The translations under genes and the position numbers were made by a program. From JAKEFM01 sp035695825 (GTDB taxonomy: Bacteria; Planctomycetota; UBA1135; JAKEFM01): a stretch of 64,000 bases of DNA. Shown here one piece after another: positions 34,333-46,100 of this stretch (positions are counted from its first letter, which is position 1; every line of letters starts with the position of its first letter). The notes beneath the pieces were generated by a model, which was given only the letters and a program-made list of their open reading frames with translations, was not told the origin of the DNA and ran no database searches. Location of the stretch: positions 310,001 to 374,000 of the forward strand of contig DASRRH010000022.1 in NCBI GenBank assembly GCA_035695825.1, read 5' to 3'.

Positions 34333-35520
34333 TCAGCGGAGAGCGGCGAAGAGCTCGCGCATCCGGCGCATCCCCTCGTCGATCCGCTCGAGCGAGGTCG
34401 CGTAGGAGAGGCGGAGGTGCCCCTCGGCCCCGAAGGCGGACCCGGGGACGGTGACGACCTTCGTGCGGCGGAGGAGGAGGGCGCTCAGGTCCGCCGAATT
34501 CCCGATGGTCTCCTCCCCGATCGAGCGGCCGAAGAGGGGGTCGACGCGGGGGAACGCGAAGAAGGTCCCCTGGAGCGGGGGGCACTCCAGGCGGAGCGTC
34601 GTCGCGATCGCCTCCTCGAGCCGGCGCCGGCGCCGCTCGTACTCGTCGACCATCCCCTGGGAGAGCCTCGCCTCCCCCCGGAGCGCGGCGAGGGAGGCCC
34701 ACTGGGCGGGCGTGTTCGGGTTGCTCGTCGTCTGGCTCTGGAGGACGGCGGCCGCCTTCGCGACCTCGGGGGGCGCGGCGAGATAGCCGATCCGCCAGCC
34801 GGTCATCGCGTAGGTCTTCGAGACCGAGGAGACGATCACGACGCGCTCGCGCGCGTCGCCCCCGAGGGAGGCGGGGGAGACATGTCGGATTCCCGGCCGC
34901 GTGATCCGCTCGTAGACCTCGTCGGAGAGGATCCAGAGGTCCTTCGCACGGGCGAGCTCGAGAACCCCCGCGAGCTCGGCGCGGGTGTAGACGGCCCCGC
35001 TCGGGTTGTTCGGCGTGTTGAGGACGATCCCGCGGGTCGCCGGCGTGGTCGCCCTCTCCAGCGCCGCGGGGTCGAGGCGGCAGGAGCCGTCCGAGGGGAC
35101 GACGACGGGGAGCCCCCCCGAGATCCGCACCATCTCGAGGTAGGAGACCCAGTAGGGGGCGGGGATCAGCACCTCGTCCCCCGCGTCGATCAGGACCTGG
35201 AACGCGTCGTGGATCGCGTGCTTCGCCCCGTTCGCGACCACGATCTGGTCGGGGGCGTACTCGACGCCGTGGCGGCGGCGGAAGTCCTCCGCGATCGCCG
35301 CGCGGAGTTCGGGGATGCCGGAGGCGGGGGTGTAGCGGGTCTTCCCGGCCCGGATCGCGGCGACCGCCGCGTCCGCGATCGGGAGGGGAGTGTCGAAATC
35401 GGGCTCGCCGACGCCGAAGGGGACGAGGTCCTCGCCGCGCGCGGCGAGCGACTTCGCGAGCGCGTCGATCTCGAGCGTCGCGGAGGGGGAGAGGTGGGCC
35501 GCGCGAGAGGCGATGCGCAC
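34333..35520 (-). CDS. Pyridoxal-phosphate aminotransferase, class I (AspC-like)
   Basis: This 395-residue enzyme is a fold-type I aminotransferase of the aspartate-aminotransferase Ib group. It has VPFGVGEPDFDTP near the N-terminus, PYWVSY, LNTPNNPSGAVY, and SSVSKTYAMTGWRIGY with the Schiff-base lysine near residue 237; the arginine that binds the substrate carboxylate is in LRLSYATSLE. The likely reaction is aspartate + 2-oxoglutarate to oxaloacetate + glutamate, possibly also prephenate transamination. It is followed on the same strand by phoB after a 90-bp gap and diverges from the gene at 35604. The start has no strong ribosome site, but family length supports it. Confidence 0.93.
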   Translation of the reverse strand: MRIASRAAHLSPSATLEIDALAKSLAARGEDLVPFGVGEPDFDTPLPIADAAVAAIRAGKTRYTPASGIPELRAAIAEDFRRRHGVEYAPDQIVVANGAKHAIHDAFQVLIDAGDEVLIPAPYWVSYLEMVRISGGLPVVVPSDGSCRLDPAALERATTPATRGIVLNTPNNPSGAVYTRAELAGVLELARAKDLWILSDEVYERITRPGIRHVSPASLGGDARERVVIVSSVSKTYAMTGWRIGYLAAPPEVAKAAAVLQSQTTSNPNTPAQWASLAALRGEARLSQGMVDEYERRRRRLEEAIATTLRLECPPLQGTFFAFPRVDPLFGRSIGEETIGNSADLSALLLRRTKVVTVPGSAFGAEGHLRLSYATSLERIDEGMRRMRELFAALR

Positions 35521-35603
35521 CGGCGCGGATTATAGCGGAGCCCCTCGCTCTCTCCCGGCGGGGAAGGACCGCCCCTCGGGGCCGTCCAAGGAACCCGCGT
35601 AGA

Positions 35604-37667
35604 ATGCCGCGCCCCTCGACCTCCGCCACGCCCGCCGCCCGCGCCGCCTCCCCACGCCCGACCGCGGAACGACCGCGCCGCCGTGGGCTCCGGATCCTCC
35701 TCCTCGTCCTCGGCGTCCTCGGGTTCACGGCCTACTTCGCGTTCTCGACCTTCCTGTTCAACCCCCTCGAGGGGTCCTTCGGCCGCATCGAGTTCGTCGT
35801 CCCGGCGACGGTCGACTTCTTCGTCCGGAAGGCCGACCTCGCGCGCGACTTCGAGGGATTCCCCCGGCCCCGCGGCTTCGGGGACCTCGAGGCGAGCCCG
35901 GCGTGGCGGGCCTTCCTCGAGTCGGAGGACTTCGTCGCGCTCGACCGGAAGCACGCGCTGCGCGGACGGCTGGACGAGCTCGAGGGGGCGCTCCGCCGCG
36001 CCCCGGCGTTCGACCTCCTGCGCGACCTCCTCGGGCGGGAGGTCGCCGTCGCCGGCACGTTCCACGGGCCCGACCTCGCGCAGGCCTCGGCCGCCCTCTA
36101 CGCGCGGGTCTCCTGGCGGGTGAAGCTCGCCCTCGGGGCGGTGCGGTACGGGTGGCTCCGCGCGCGGTTCGCGCCCGACCTCGAAGTGCGCCGCGGGCCC
36201 GGGGACACCCTCGTGTTCGGAGGCGTCGCCGGGGGGCGCGACCTCCACGTCGCGCGCGACCGCGACCTCCTCGTCGCCTCGACCGACCCCGCCCTCGTGC
36301 GGGCGGCCCGCGAGTTCGTCGTCCAGCGGGGGAGGGACTCCCTCGGGCTCTCCGCGAAGTTCCACGACGGGATCGAGGTCCGCCGGTCCGGGGAACCGGG
36401 GGCCGACGAGGTCGAGTTCGACCTCGACGTCCTCGGCCTCTCCCAGGCCCTGGGCCGCCCGTTCCAGTGGCCTTCCGCGACGGGATCGTTCGGGGAGCGG
36501 CTCGCCGCGAGCGTCTTCTCGGCGGCCTCCGTGCGGGAGGCCTCCGGCGTCGCGCGGTTCCGCGACGGGCTCGACCTCCGGCTGCGCCTGGACCTCAACG
36601 CCGACCTCCTCGGGCCCGTCACGAAGAAGCTCTACGGGTGGCCGGCCGCCGAGTTCGCCCGGGACGTGACGGGGCTCGCCGCGCTCGCCCCGCGGAAGGT
36701 CTTCCTCCTCGGGTTCGCGCGCGGCGACGTGGGGGACCTCGCGCGCGCGGCCTTCAACGCCCTCGGGCGCGACGCGCAGCGCCTCCTCCACGACCGGTTC
36801 AAGGGGACGGGGAGGTACCCCGACGCCCTCGCGTTCCTCGACGAGCTCGCCGGGGTCGTCCGGGACCGCGTCGGGGGGATGCTCCGGCGCAACGACTACC
36901 CGCGCCGCGCCGGCCCCGTCGAGCAGGGGGGGGACCCCCCGAACGACGGGTGGCCGGGCCCCTGCTGGACCTCCGTCTTCTGGATGAGGAATCGCGAGAA
37001 GGTCCGCGAGATCCTCGACTTCTTCCTCGTCCAGCGCACGCGCTTCGCGGTCGAGAAGACCTTCACGATCCCCGTCACCGGGGGACACCAGGCCTGGGAG
37101 TTCCACTCCCCGCAGGTGCCGGGCACGGGGGAGATCGCCGTCCTCACGGCGGGGGACCTCCTCTTCGTCGGGAACAGCTACAAGTTCCTGCAGGAGATCC
37201 TCGAGGTCTGGGTGGCGGCCAGCCCGGGCCGGAAGCTCCTCGACGATCCCGAATTCGAGGCGGGGACCCGCGACCTCGGAGCCTCGCCCAACCTCTTCGT
37301 CTACGCGAACGGGCCCCTCTGGGCGGAGAACCTCCGCGAGCTCGCGCCGGGCTGGGTCGAGGGGCTCTCGACCCCCGACTACGCCTCGGAGCGGCCGAAG
37401 GCGAAGAGCCGGATCGCGAGGGAGCGCTACCCCCAGTACGCGGGGAAGACGCTCCCGAAGGAGGTCGAGGAGGAGGTCGAGCGCGCGGTCGACGCGGAGA
37501 TGGAGCGGCTCACCGCGCAGGCGCGCTCGAGGGAGGAACCGAAGCTCCTCTCCGGCCTCCTCGACCGGATCCGCTGGCTCGACGCCGCCCCTTCGGTCTC
37601 CCTCCTCGTCTCGACCGACCCGCGGCGGATCGAGGCCGAAGGGCGGTTGCGGGTGCGATGGCAATGA
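35604..37667 (+). CDS. Membrane-anchored protein of unknown function
   Basis: This 687-residue protein is not recognised. It has a basic N-terminus, one membrane helix at about residues 28-50 (ILLLVLGVLGFTAYFAFSTF) and then a long exported region without cysteine-rich or catalytic motifs. Features include short segments on loss or gain of strand pattern such as FEGFPRPRGFGDLEASPAWR and LFVGNSYKFLQEILEVW. The layout resembles DUF3352-type proteins, but the match is too weak to assert. It diverges from the aminotransferase gene and ends 73 bp before tRNA-Leu. Membership in a cell-envelope stress or surface system is speculative. Confidence 0.7.
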   Translation: MPRPSTSATPAARAASPRPTAERPRRRGLRILLLVLGVLGFTAYFAFSTFLFNPLEGSFGRIEFVVPATVDFFVRKADLARDFEGFPRPRGFGDLEASPAWRAFLESEDFVALDRKHALRGRLDELEGALRRAPAFDLLRDLLGREVAVAGTFHGPDLAQASAALYARVSWRVKLALGAVRYGWLRARFAPDLEVRRGPGDTLVFGGVAGGRDLHVARDRDLLVASTDPALVRAAREFVVQRGRDSLGLSAKFHDGIEVRRSGEPGADEVEFDLDVLGLSQALGRPFQWPSATGSFGERLAASVFSAASVREASGVARFRDGLDLRLRLDLNADLLGPVTKKLYGWPAAEFARDVTGLAALAPRKVFLLGFARGDVGDLARAAFNALGRDAQRLLHDRFKGTGRYPDALAFLDELAGVVRDRVGGMLRRNDYPRRAGPVEQGGDPPNDGWPGPCWTSVFWMRNREKVREILDFFLVQRTRFAVEKTFTIPVTGGHQAWEFHSPQVPGTGEIAVLTAGDLLFVGNSYKFLQEILEVWVAASPGRKLLDDPEFEAGTRDLGASPNLFVYANGPLWAENLRELAPGWVEGLSTPDYASERPKAKSRIARERYPQYAGKTLPKEVEEEVERAVDAEMERLTAQARSREEPKLLSGLLDRIRWLDAAPSVSLLVSTDPRRIEAEGRLRVRWQ

Positions 37668-37740
37668 GCGGGGGGCCCCGCTAGCATCCCCGCTCCTCGC
37701 CGGCGCGCCCGCGGCGCCGGCCTCCCGACGACGCGCCGGG

Positions 37741-37827
37741 GCCCGGGTGGCGGAATTGGCAGACGCGCCAGCTTGAGGGGCTGGTGCCCGCAAGGGCATG
37801 CAGGTTCAAGTCCTGTCCCGGGCACCA
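37741..37827 (+). tRNA. tRNA-Leu (GAG anticodon)
   Basis: A complete class II tRNA: acceptor stem GCCCGGG/CCCGGGC, D arm with AATTGGCAGACG, anticodon stem CCAGC/GCTGG around loop TTGAGGG (anticodon GAG, reading CTC and CTT), a long variable arm with TGCCCGCAAGGGCA, T arm GGTTCAAGTCC, discriminator A and an encoded CCA end. The long variable arm is typical of leucine tRNAs. It is followed by a strong hairpin. Confidence 0.96.
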
Positions 37828-37856
37828 CCCTCTCCCGGCGATCGGTCCGGAAGACG

Positions 37857-37886
37857 AGGCGGGGGAGACGTTCGTCTCCCCCGCCT
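37857..37886. terminator. Strong hairpin after tRNA-Leu
   Basis: A perfect 13-bp stem (37857-37869 with 37874-37886) with a 4-nt GTTC loop lies 30 bp after the tRNA and 22 bp before the stop of the convergent DUF1579 gene. It probably terminates both transcripts. Confidence 0.65.
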
Positions 37887-37907
37887 TCGAGCGGCGTTCG
37901 GCGCCGA

Positions 37908-38510
37908 CTACTTCCGGCGCTTGTAGGTGATCCGCATCCCCATGCCTTCCTTGCCGTCGGGGCCGGGCATGAACATCTCGAACGTGCGGTTGTCGTCGTC
38001 GACCCACTTCTCGACCATCCGGTGCTTCACCATCTTCCCCATCATGTCGGGCCCCTCCATGAAGAAGGTCCCCGTCTTCGTCTTCTCGTCGAAGGTCCCC
38101 TCCATCATGGCGAGGTGGGTTCCGAAGTTGTCGATCCAGGCGCCGACGTGCTTCCCCTTCATCGTGTCGTAGCCGGTGATCCCGTGGCCGTAGAAGGGCA
38201 TCCCGCCGAAGTCTCCCTGGAAGTCGGAGATCACCCAGAGTCCGCCGGGGAGGGCCTTCACGGTCTCGGTCCCCTTCGACTTCGACGGCGGGCTCTCCAT
38301 CATCGACTCGACATCGGCGTCCCAGGTGCCGACGCTCTTGGCGAGCCTCATGTGCTCGGGGCCGGGCTTCGGCATCTCCATCTTCACCTCGTCCCCCTGC
38401 GGGGCCTTCTTCCCATAGTCCTGCAGGGCGGAGGCGGCGTAGCCGGCCCCGAAGACGAGGGCCGAGGCGCCTAGGACGGCGGTGACGAGAACGGGGCTCT
38501 TGCAGCTCAT
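37908..38510 (-). CDS. DUF1579 family protein, exported
   Basis: This 200-residue protein has a hydrophobic N-terminus (VLVTAVLGASALVFGAGYAA) and a DUF1579 domain: GPEHMRLAKSVGTWDADVES, GGLWVISDFQGDFGGMPFYG, then ITGYDTMKGKHVGAWIDN and EGTFDEKTKTGTF. The family binds small ligands or is of unknown role. The ATG at 38510 has AAAGGA 9 nt upstream; a second ATG at 38528 is less well placed. It is convergent with tRNA-Leu. A secreted or periplasmic role is inferred from the signal. Confidence 0.8.
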   Translation of the reverse strand: MSCKSPVLVTAVLGASALVFGAGYAASALQDYGKKAPQGDEVKMEMPKPGPEHMRLAKSVGTWDADVESMMESPPSKSKGTETVKALPGGLWVISDFQGDFGGMPFYGHGITGYDTMKGKHVGAWIDNFGTHLAMMEGTFDEKTKTGTFFMEGPDMMGKMVKHRMVEKWVDDDNRTFEMFMPGPDGKEGMGMRITYKRRK

Positions 38511-38628
38511 TTCGAGAAGTCCTTTCACTCGGGGTGGATGGCCGCGGACGTCGCCCGCGGCGGAAGGGGGGAACGCTAGGGGATGAGCCCCCCCCTTTCA
38601 ACCGCGAAGGGGACGGGGGGAGCGGGCG

Positions 38629-39699
38629 CTACCGCGCCGGCCGGTCGTCCGGCTCCGCGAGCCTCTTGAAGTAGTCGCGGAGCACCTTCTCCGCTGGCTT
38701 CCCCCGCGGCGTGTAGGAGCGGTCCTCCGGCCCTCCCTCGCCCCACCACTCGTAGAAGTACGCCCCCGCAAGCCACTCCTGCCTCGGCCAGACGGCCGCG
38801 AACGCGCGGTAGCAGTCGGCCTGCTCCTCGAGGTCGATCGCGTTCTTCATCAGGTAGTTCCAGGGGTACTCGTTGCCGTCGTCGAGGCTCGGGTAGCCGA
38901 CCTCCGTGAACGCGACCTTCTTGCCGATCTTCTTCGCGAACCGGTTCACGACCTCGTCCCGGACCCCCTCCCACTTCTTCGCCATCTCGGAGACGGAGGG
39001 GTCCTTCGAGTCGGAGAGGCGGTGGTAGGAGGACATGCCGACGAAGTCGAGCTCGTCCCAGAACTGGGGGACGTCGTAGTGGTCCCAGTTCGCGCTGTAG
39101 GTGAGGAGGCCCGGGTAGACCTCGCGGGTCGCCCGGATGATCCGGCGCCAGGACTCCGTCTCCTTCTCCTGCAGGCAGTACTCCGAGCCGATCGAGAGCG
39201 CCTCCGCCCCCTCGTCGCGCGCGATCCGGGCGTAGTGGAGGACGAACTCGCGAAGGCTCCGGAACCACTCCGCGAGGTCGCGGGGCTTCAGGACCCCCCG
39301 CCAGTCGTCGGGGCCCGGGCTGCGGAGGAGCACGATCGGGAAGACGAGGACGCGGAGGTTCTTCGCCTTCGCCTTCCGGATCGTCGCGACGAGGTCCCCG
39401 TCGCTCGGGGTGCGCGGGGAGGAGCGGTCGATCGTCGTCGCCTCGACCGAGTCGAGAAGCCCGACGAAGGAGAGCGAGACCCAGTTCGCGCCGAGGTCGG
39501 CGATCTCGGCGAGGGCGGGGCCGTAGTCGAAGCCCCGCTCCTTGCTGTGCATGCCGAGGACGATCCCCCGGTGGACCTCGTCGAGGAGGACCTGCCGGGG
39601 GTGGGGCGCCTTCCCCGAGGGACGGTCGGGCGCAGGCCTCTCGTCGGCCGTCCCTGCGGCGAGGAGGAGCGCGGCGAAGAGGAGAGGCGGCGGTCTCAT
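38629..39699 (-). CDS. GH113-like glycoside hydrolase, secreted
   Basis: This 356-residue protein has a short signal (PPLLFAALLLAAG) and a TIM-barrel fold of the GH113 type. It has IVLGMHSKERGFDYGPALAE and LGANWVSLSFVG near the start, the first catalytic glutamate in ALSIGSEYCLQE and the second in KVAFTEVGYPSLDDGNEYPW. GH113 enzymes cleave beta-mannans or related beta-glycans. Family membership is inferred from these motifs, and the true substrate is unknown. It diverges from carB with about 157 bp between them. Confidence 0.75.
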   Translation of the reverse strand: MRPPPLLFAALLLAAGTADERPAPDRPSGKAPHPRQVLLDEVHRGIVLGMHSKERGFDYGPALAEIADLGANWVSLSFVGLLDSVEATTIDRSSPRTPSDGDLVATIRKAKAKNLRVLVFPIVLLRSPGPDDWRGVLKPRDLAEWFRSLREFVLHYARIARDEGAEALSIGSEYCLQEKETESWRRIIRATREVYPGLLTYSANWDHYDVPQFWDELDFVGMSSYHRLSDSKDPSVSEMAKKWEGVRDEVVNRFAKKIGKKVAFTEVGYPSLDDGNEYPWNYLMKNAIDLEEQADCYRAFAAVWPRQEWLAGAYFYEWWGEGGPEDRSYTPRGKPAEKVLRDYFKRLAEPDDRPAR

Positions 39700-39856
39700 C
39701 GTCGGACACCGTTTTACGGAAAGGGTGCCCGGAGCGCCAAGGGGCGCGGGGCGGACGCGCCCGCGCCCGCGGCGCGTTGCGCCGCGCGGCACGGGATGGT
39801 CGAATACGCCCGGCCCGGGGCCGGCCCCCTTCGCGACGAGGCTTCGGGCTCTCCTC

Positions 39857-43144
<3,288 letters not shown>

Positions 43145-43199
43145 TCGATCCCTTCCCGGCCCCGCGCGAGAGCCTGCCCGGGGTCGGCCCGATCCCGTG

Positions 43200-46100
43200 C
43201 TACTTCTTCAGTCCGAACTGGAACGTGAGGACGCTGCCGTCGTTCAAGGTGACGTTGAACAGGTAGGTCCGGTCGGGGGCGAAGCTCTTCGTGTTGATGT
43301 TGAAGTGCCACTGCTGATCCGAGGAGTCCCACCACCACCCCAGGTTGTTCGTCGACTCGCTGACCGGCTCCTCGTTCACCGCGGCGGAGGGGGTCCCGAC
43401 GTAGGAGGAGTAGGTGAAGCTCGTCACGACGGGCGAGGGCCCGACCGAGACGCAGTTCGCGTCGTACACGCGGAACTTCGCGGGGACCGTGCTTCCCTTC
43501 TTGAAGACGCTCGTCCCGTTCGCGTTGATCGGTTGGAGGATCACGTGCCCGCCGCCGCAGGCCCCTCCCGGCGGGGCGTACTGCACGAGGAGCGAACCCG
43601 GTCCGCCGCCGAGGAGGTAGTTCCCCGCGCTCGCGGAGGGGGAGATCGCTGCGGTGATCGGGTACGGACCGACCCCGCTCGTCTGCGTGGCCGTCGTCGA
43701 CAGCACGAACGCGTCCCCGCAGACGAGGCTCCCGCTCGTCACCGCGGCCGTGAGCGACGGGAGCGGCGCGTTCAGGACTTTCGTCTTGTCGTCGACCGTG
43801 ATCGTGATCGGCCGGGGGGTCACCGCGAGGTTCGCCCCGGTGAAGGAAGCCGAGTAGTTCCCCGCCTTGGGCCCGTCCGCGTCGAAGGTGATCGCGTAGG
43901 AGCCGACCCCGCTGCAGGCGTCGGCGGAGATCGCGAGCGATCCGACCGAGGCGAGGTTGTCGCCGCAGGCGGAGGCGAGTCCGCTCACCTGGGCGGTGAG
44001 GGCGGGATTCGCATCGCCGTAGGTCTTGCCCAGCGCGTCGGCGACGATCGAGACCGGACGCGCATCGACCGTCAGGTCCGCGCCGGTGAAGGACACCGAG
44101 TAATTCCCAGCCTTCGCGCCGTTCGCGTCGAAGGTGATCGCGTAAGCGCCGACGCCGCTGCAGTCGTCGGCGGCGACGGTGACCGCGCCCACATCGGCCA
44201 ACACGTCTCCGCAGGCGGAGGCGAGCCCGCTCACCTGGGCGGTGAGGACAGGATTCCCGTCGCCGTAGGTCTTGCTCAGGGCGTCAGCGACGATCGAGAC
44301 GGGCCGCGGGTCGACCGTCAGGTCCGCACCCGTGAAGGACACCGAGTAGTTCCCTGCCTTCAGGCCGTTCGCATCGAAGGTGATCGCGTAGGCGCCAACT
44401 CCGCTGCAGTCGTCGGCGGAGACCGCGAGGGAGCCCAGGTCGGCCAACACATCCCCGCACGCGGAGGCGAGCCCGCTCACCTGGGCGGTGAGGACAGGAT
44501 TCGCGTCGCCGTAGGTCTTGCTCAGGGCGTCAGCGACGATCGAGACGGGACGCGCATCGACCGTCAGGTTCGCGCCCGTGAAGGACACCGAGTAGTTCCC
44601 AACCTTCGGGCCGGTCGCATCGAAGGTGATCGCGTAGGCACCGACCCCGCTGCAGTCGTCGGCGGAGACCGCGAGCGATCCGACCGAGGCGAGCGTGTCG
44701 CCGCAGCCGGAGGCGAGGCCGCTCACCTGGGCGGTGAGGGCGGGGTTCCCGTCGCCGTAGGTCTTGCCCAGCGCATCGGCGACGATCGAGACCGGTCGCG
44801 GATCCACGGTCAGGTCCGCACCGGTGAAGGACACCGAGTAGTTCCCGGCCTTCGGACCGCTCGCATCGAAGGTGATCGCGTAGGCGCCGACCCCGCTGCA
44901 GTCGTTCGCGGCGACCGCGAGCGAGCCGACCGAGGCGAGCGTGTCGCCGCAGCCGGCGGCGAGCCCGCTCGCCTGGGCGGTGAGGGCAGGATTCGCGTCC
45001 CCGTAGGTCTTGCCGAGCGCGTCGGCGACGATCGAGACCGGTCGCGGGTCCACGGTCAGGTCCGCGCCGGTGAAGGAGACCGAGTAGTTCCCGGCCTTCA
45101 GGCCGCTCGCATCGAAGGTGATCGCGTAGGCACCGACCCCGCTGCAGGCATCCGCGGCGGTCCCGAGCGAGCCGACCGAGGCGAGGTCGTCGGCGCATGC
45201 GGCGGCGAGCCCGCTCACCTGGGCGGTGAGGGCGGGGTTCGCGTCGCCGTAGGTCTTGCCCAGCGCATCCGCGACGATCGAGACCGGACGCGGGTCGACC
45301 GTCAGGTTCGCGCCCGTGAAGGACACCGCGTAGTTGCCGGCCTTCGCACCGCTCGCCGCGAAGGTGATTCCGTAGGCGCCGACCCCGCTGCAGTCGTCGG
45401 CGGAGACTGCGAGCGCGCCGACCGAGGCGAGCGTGTCGCCGCAGCCGGAGGCGAGCCCGGTCACCTGGGCGGTGAGGACAGGATTCGCGTCGCCGTAGGT
45501 CTTGGCCTGGGCGTCGGCGACGATCGAGACCGGACGCGCATCCACCGTCAGGTTCGCGCCTGTGAAGGACACTGCGTAGTTCCCGACCTTCGCCCCGTTC
45601 GCGTCGAACGTGATCGCGTAGGACCCGACCCCGCTGCAGGCGTCGGCGGAGATCGCGAGCGAGCCCACGTCGGCCAGCGCATCGCCACACGCGGCGGCGA
45701 GGCCATTCACCTGGGCGGTGAGCTCGGGGTTCGGATCCCCGTAGGTCTTGCTCAGCGCGTCGGCCGCGATCGTGACGGGTCGCGGATCGATTGAGAGGTT
45801 CGCTCCGGTGAAGGAGACCGCGTAGTTCCCGGCCTTCGCGCCGTTCGCGTCGAACGTGATCGCGTAGGACCCGACCCCGCTGCAGGCGTCGGCGGAGATC
45901 GCGAGCGAACCGACGTCCACGAGGACGTCGCCGCACGCGGCGGCGAGGCCGCTCACCTGAGCCGTCAGAGCGGGATTCGCCTCCCCGTAGGTCTTGCTCA
46001 GGGGGTCGGCTGCGATCGTGACGGGTCGCGGATCGACCGAGAGGTTCGCTCCGGTGAAGGAGACCGAGTAGTTCCCGGCCTTCGCGCCGTTCGCAGCGAA

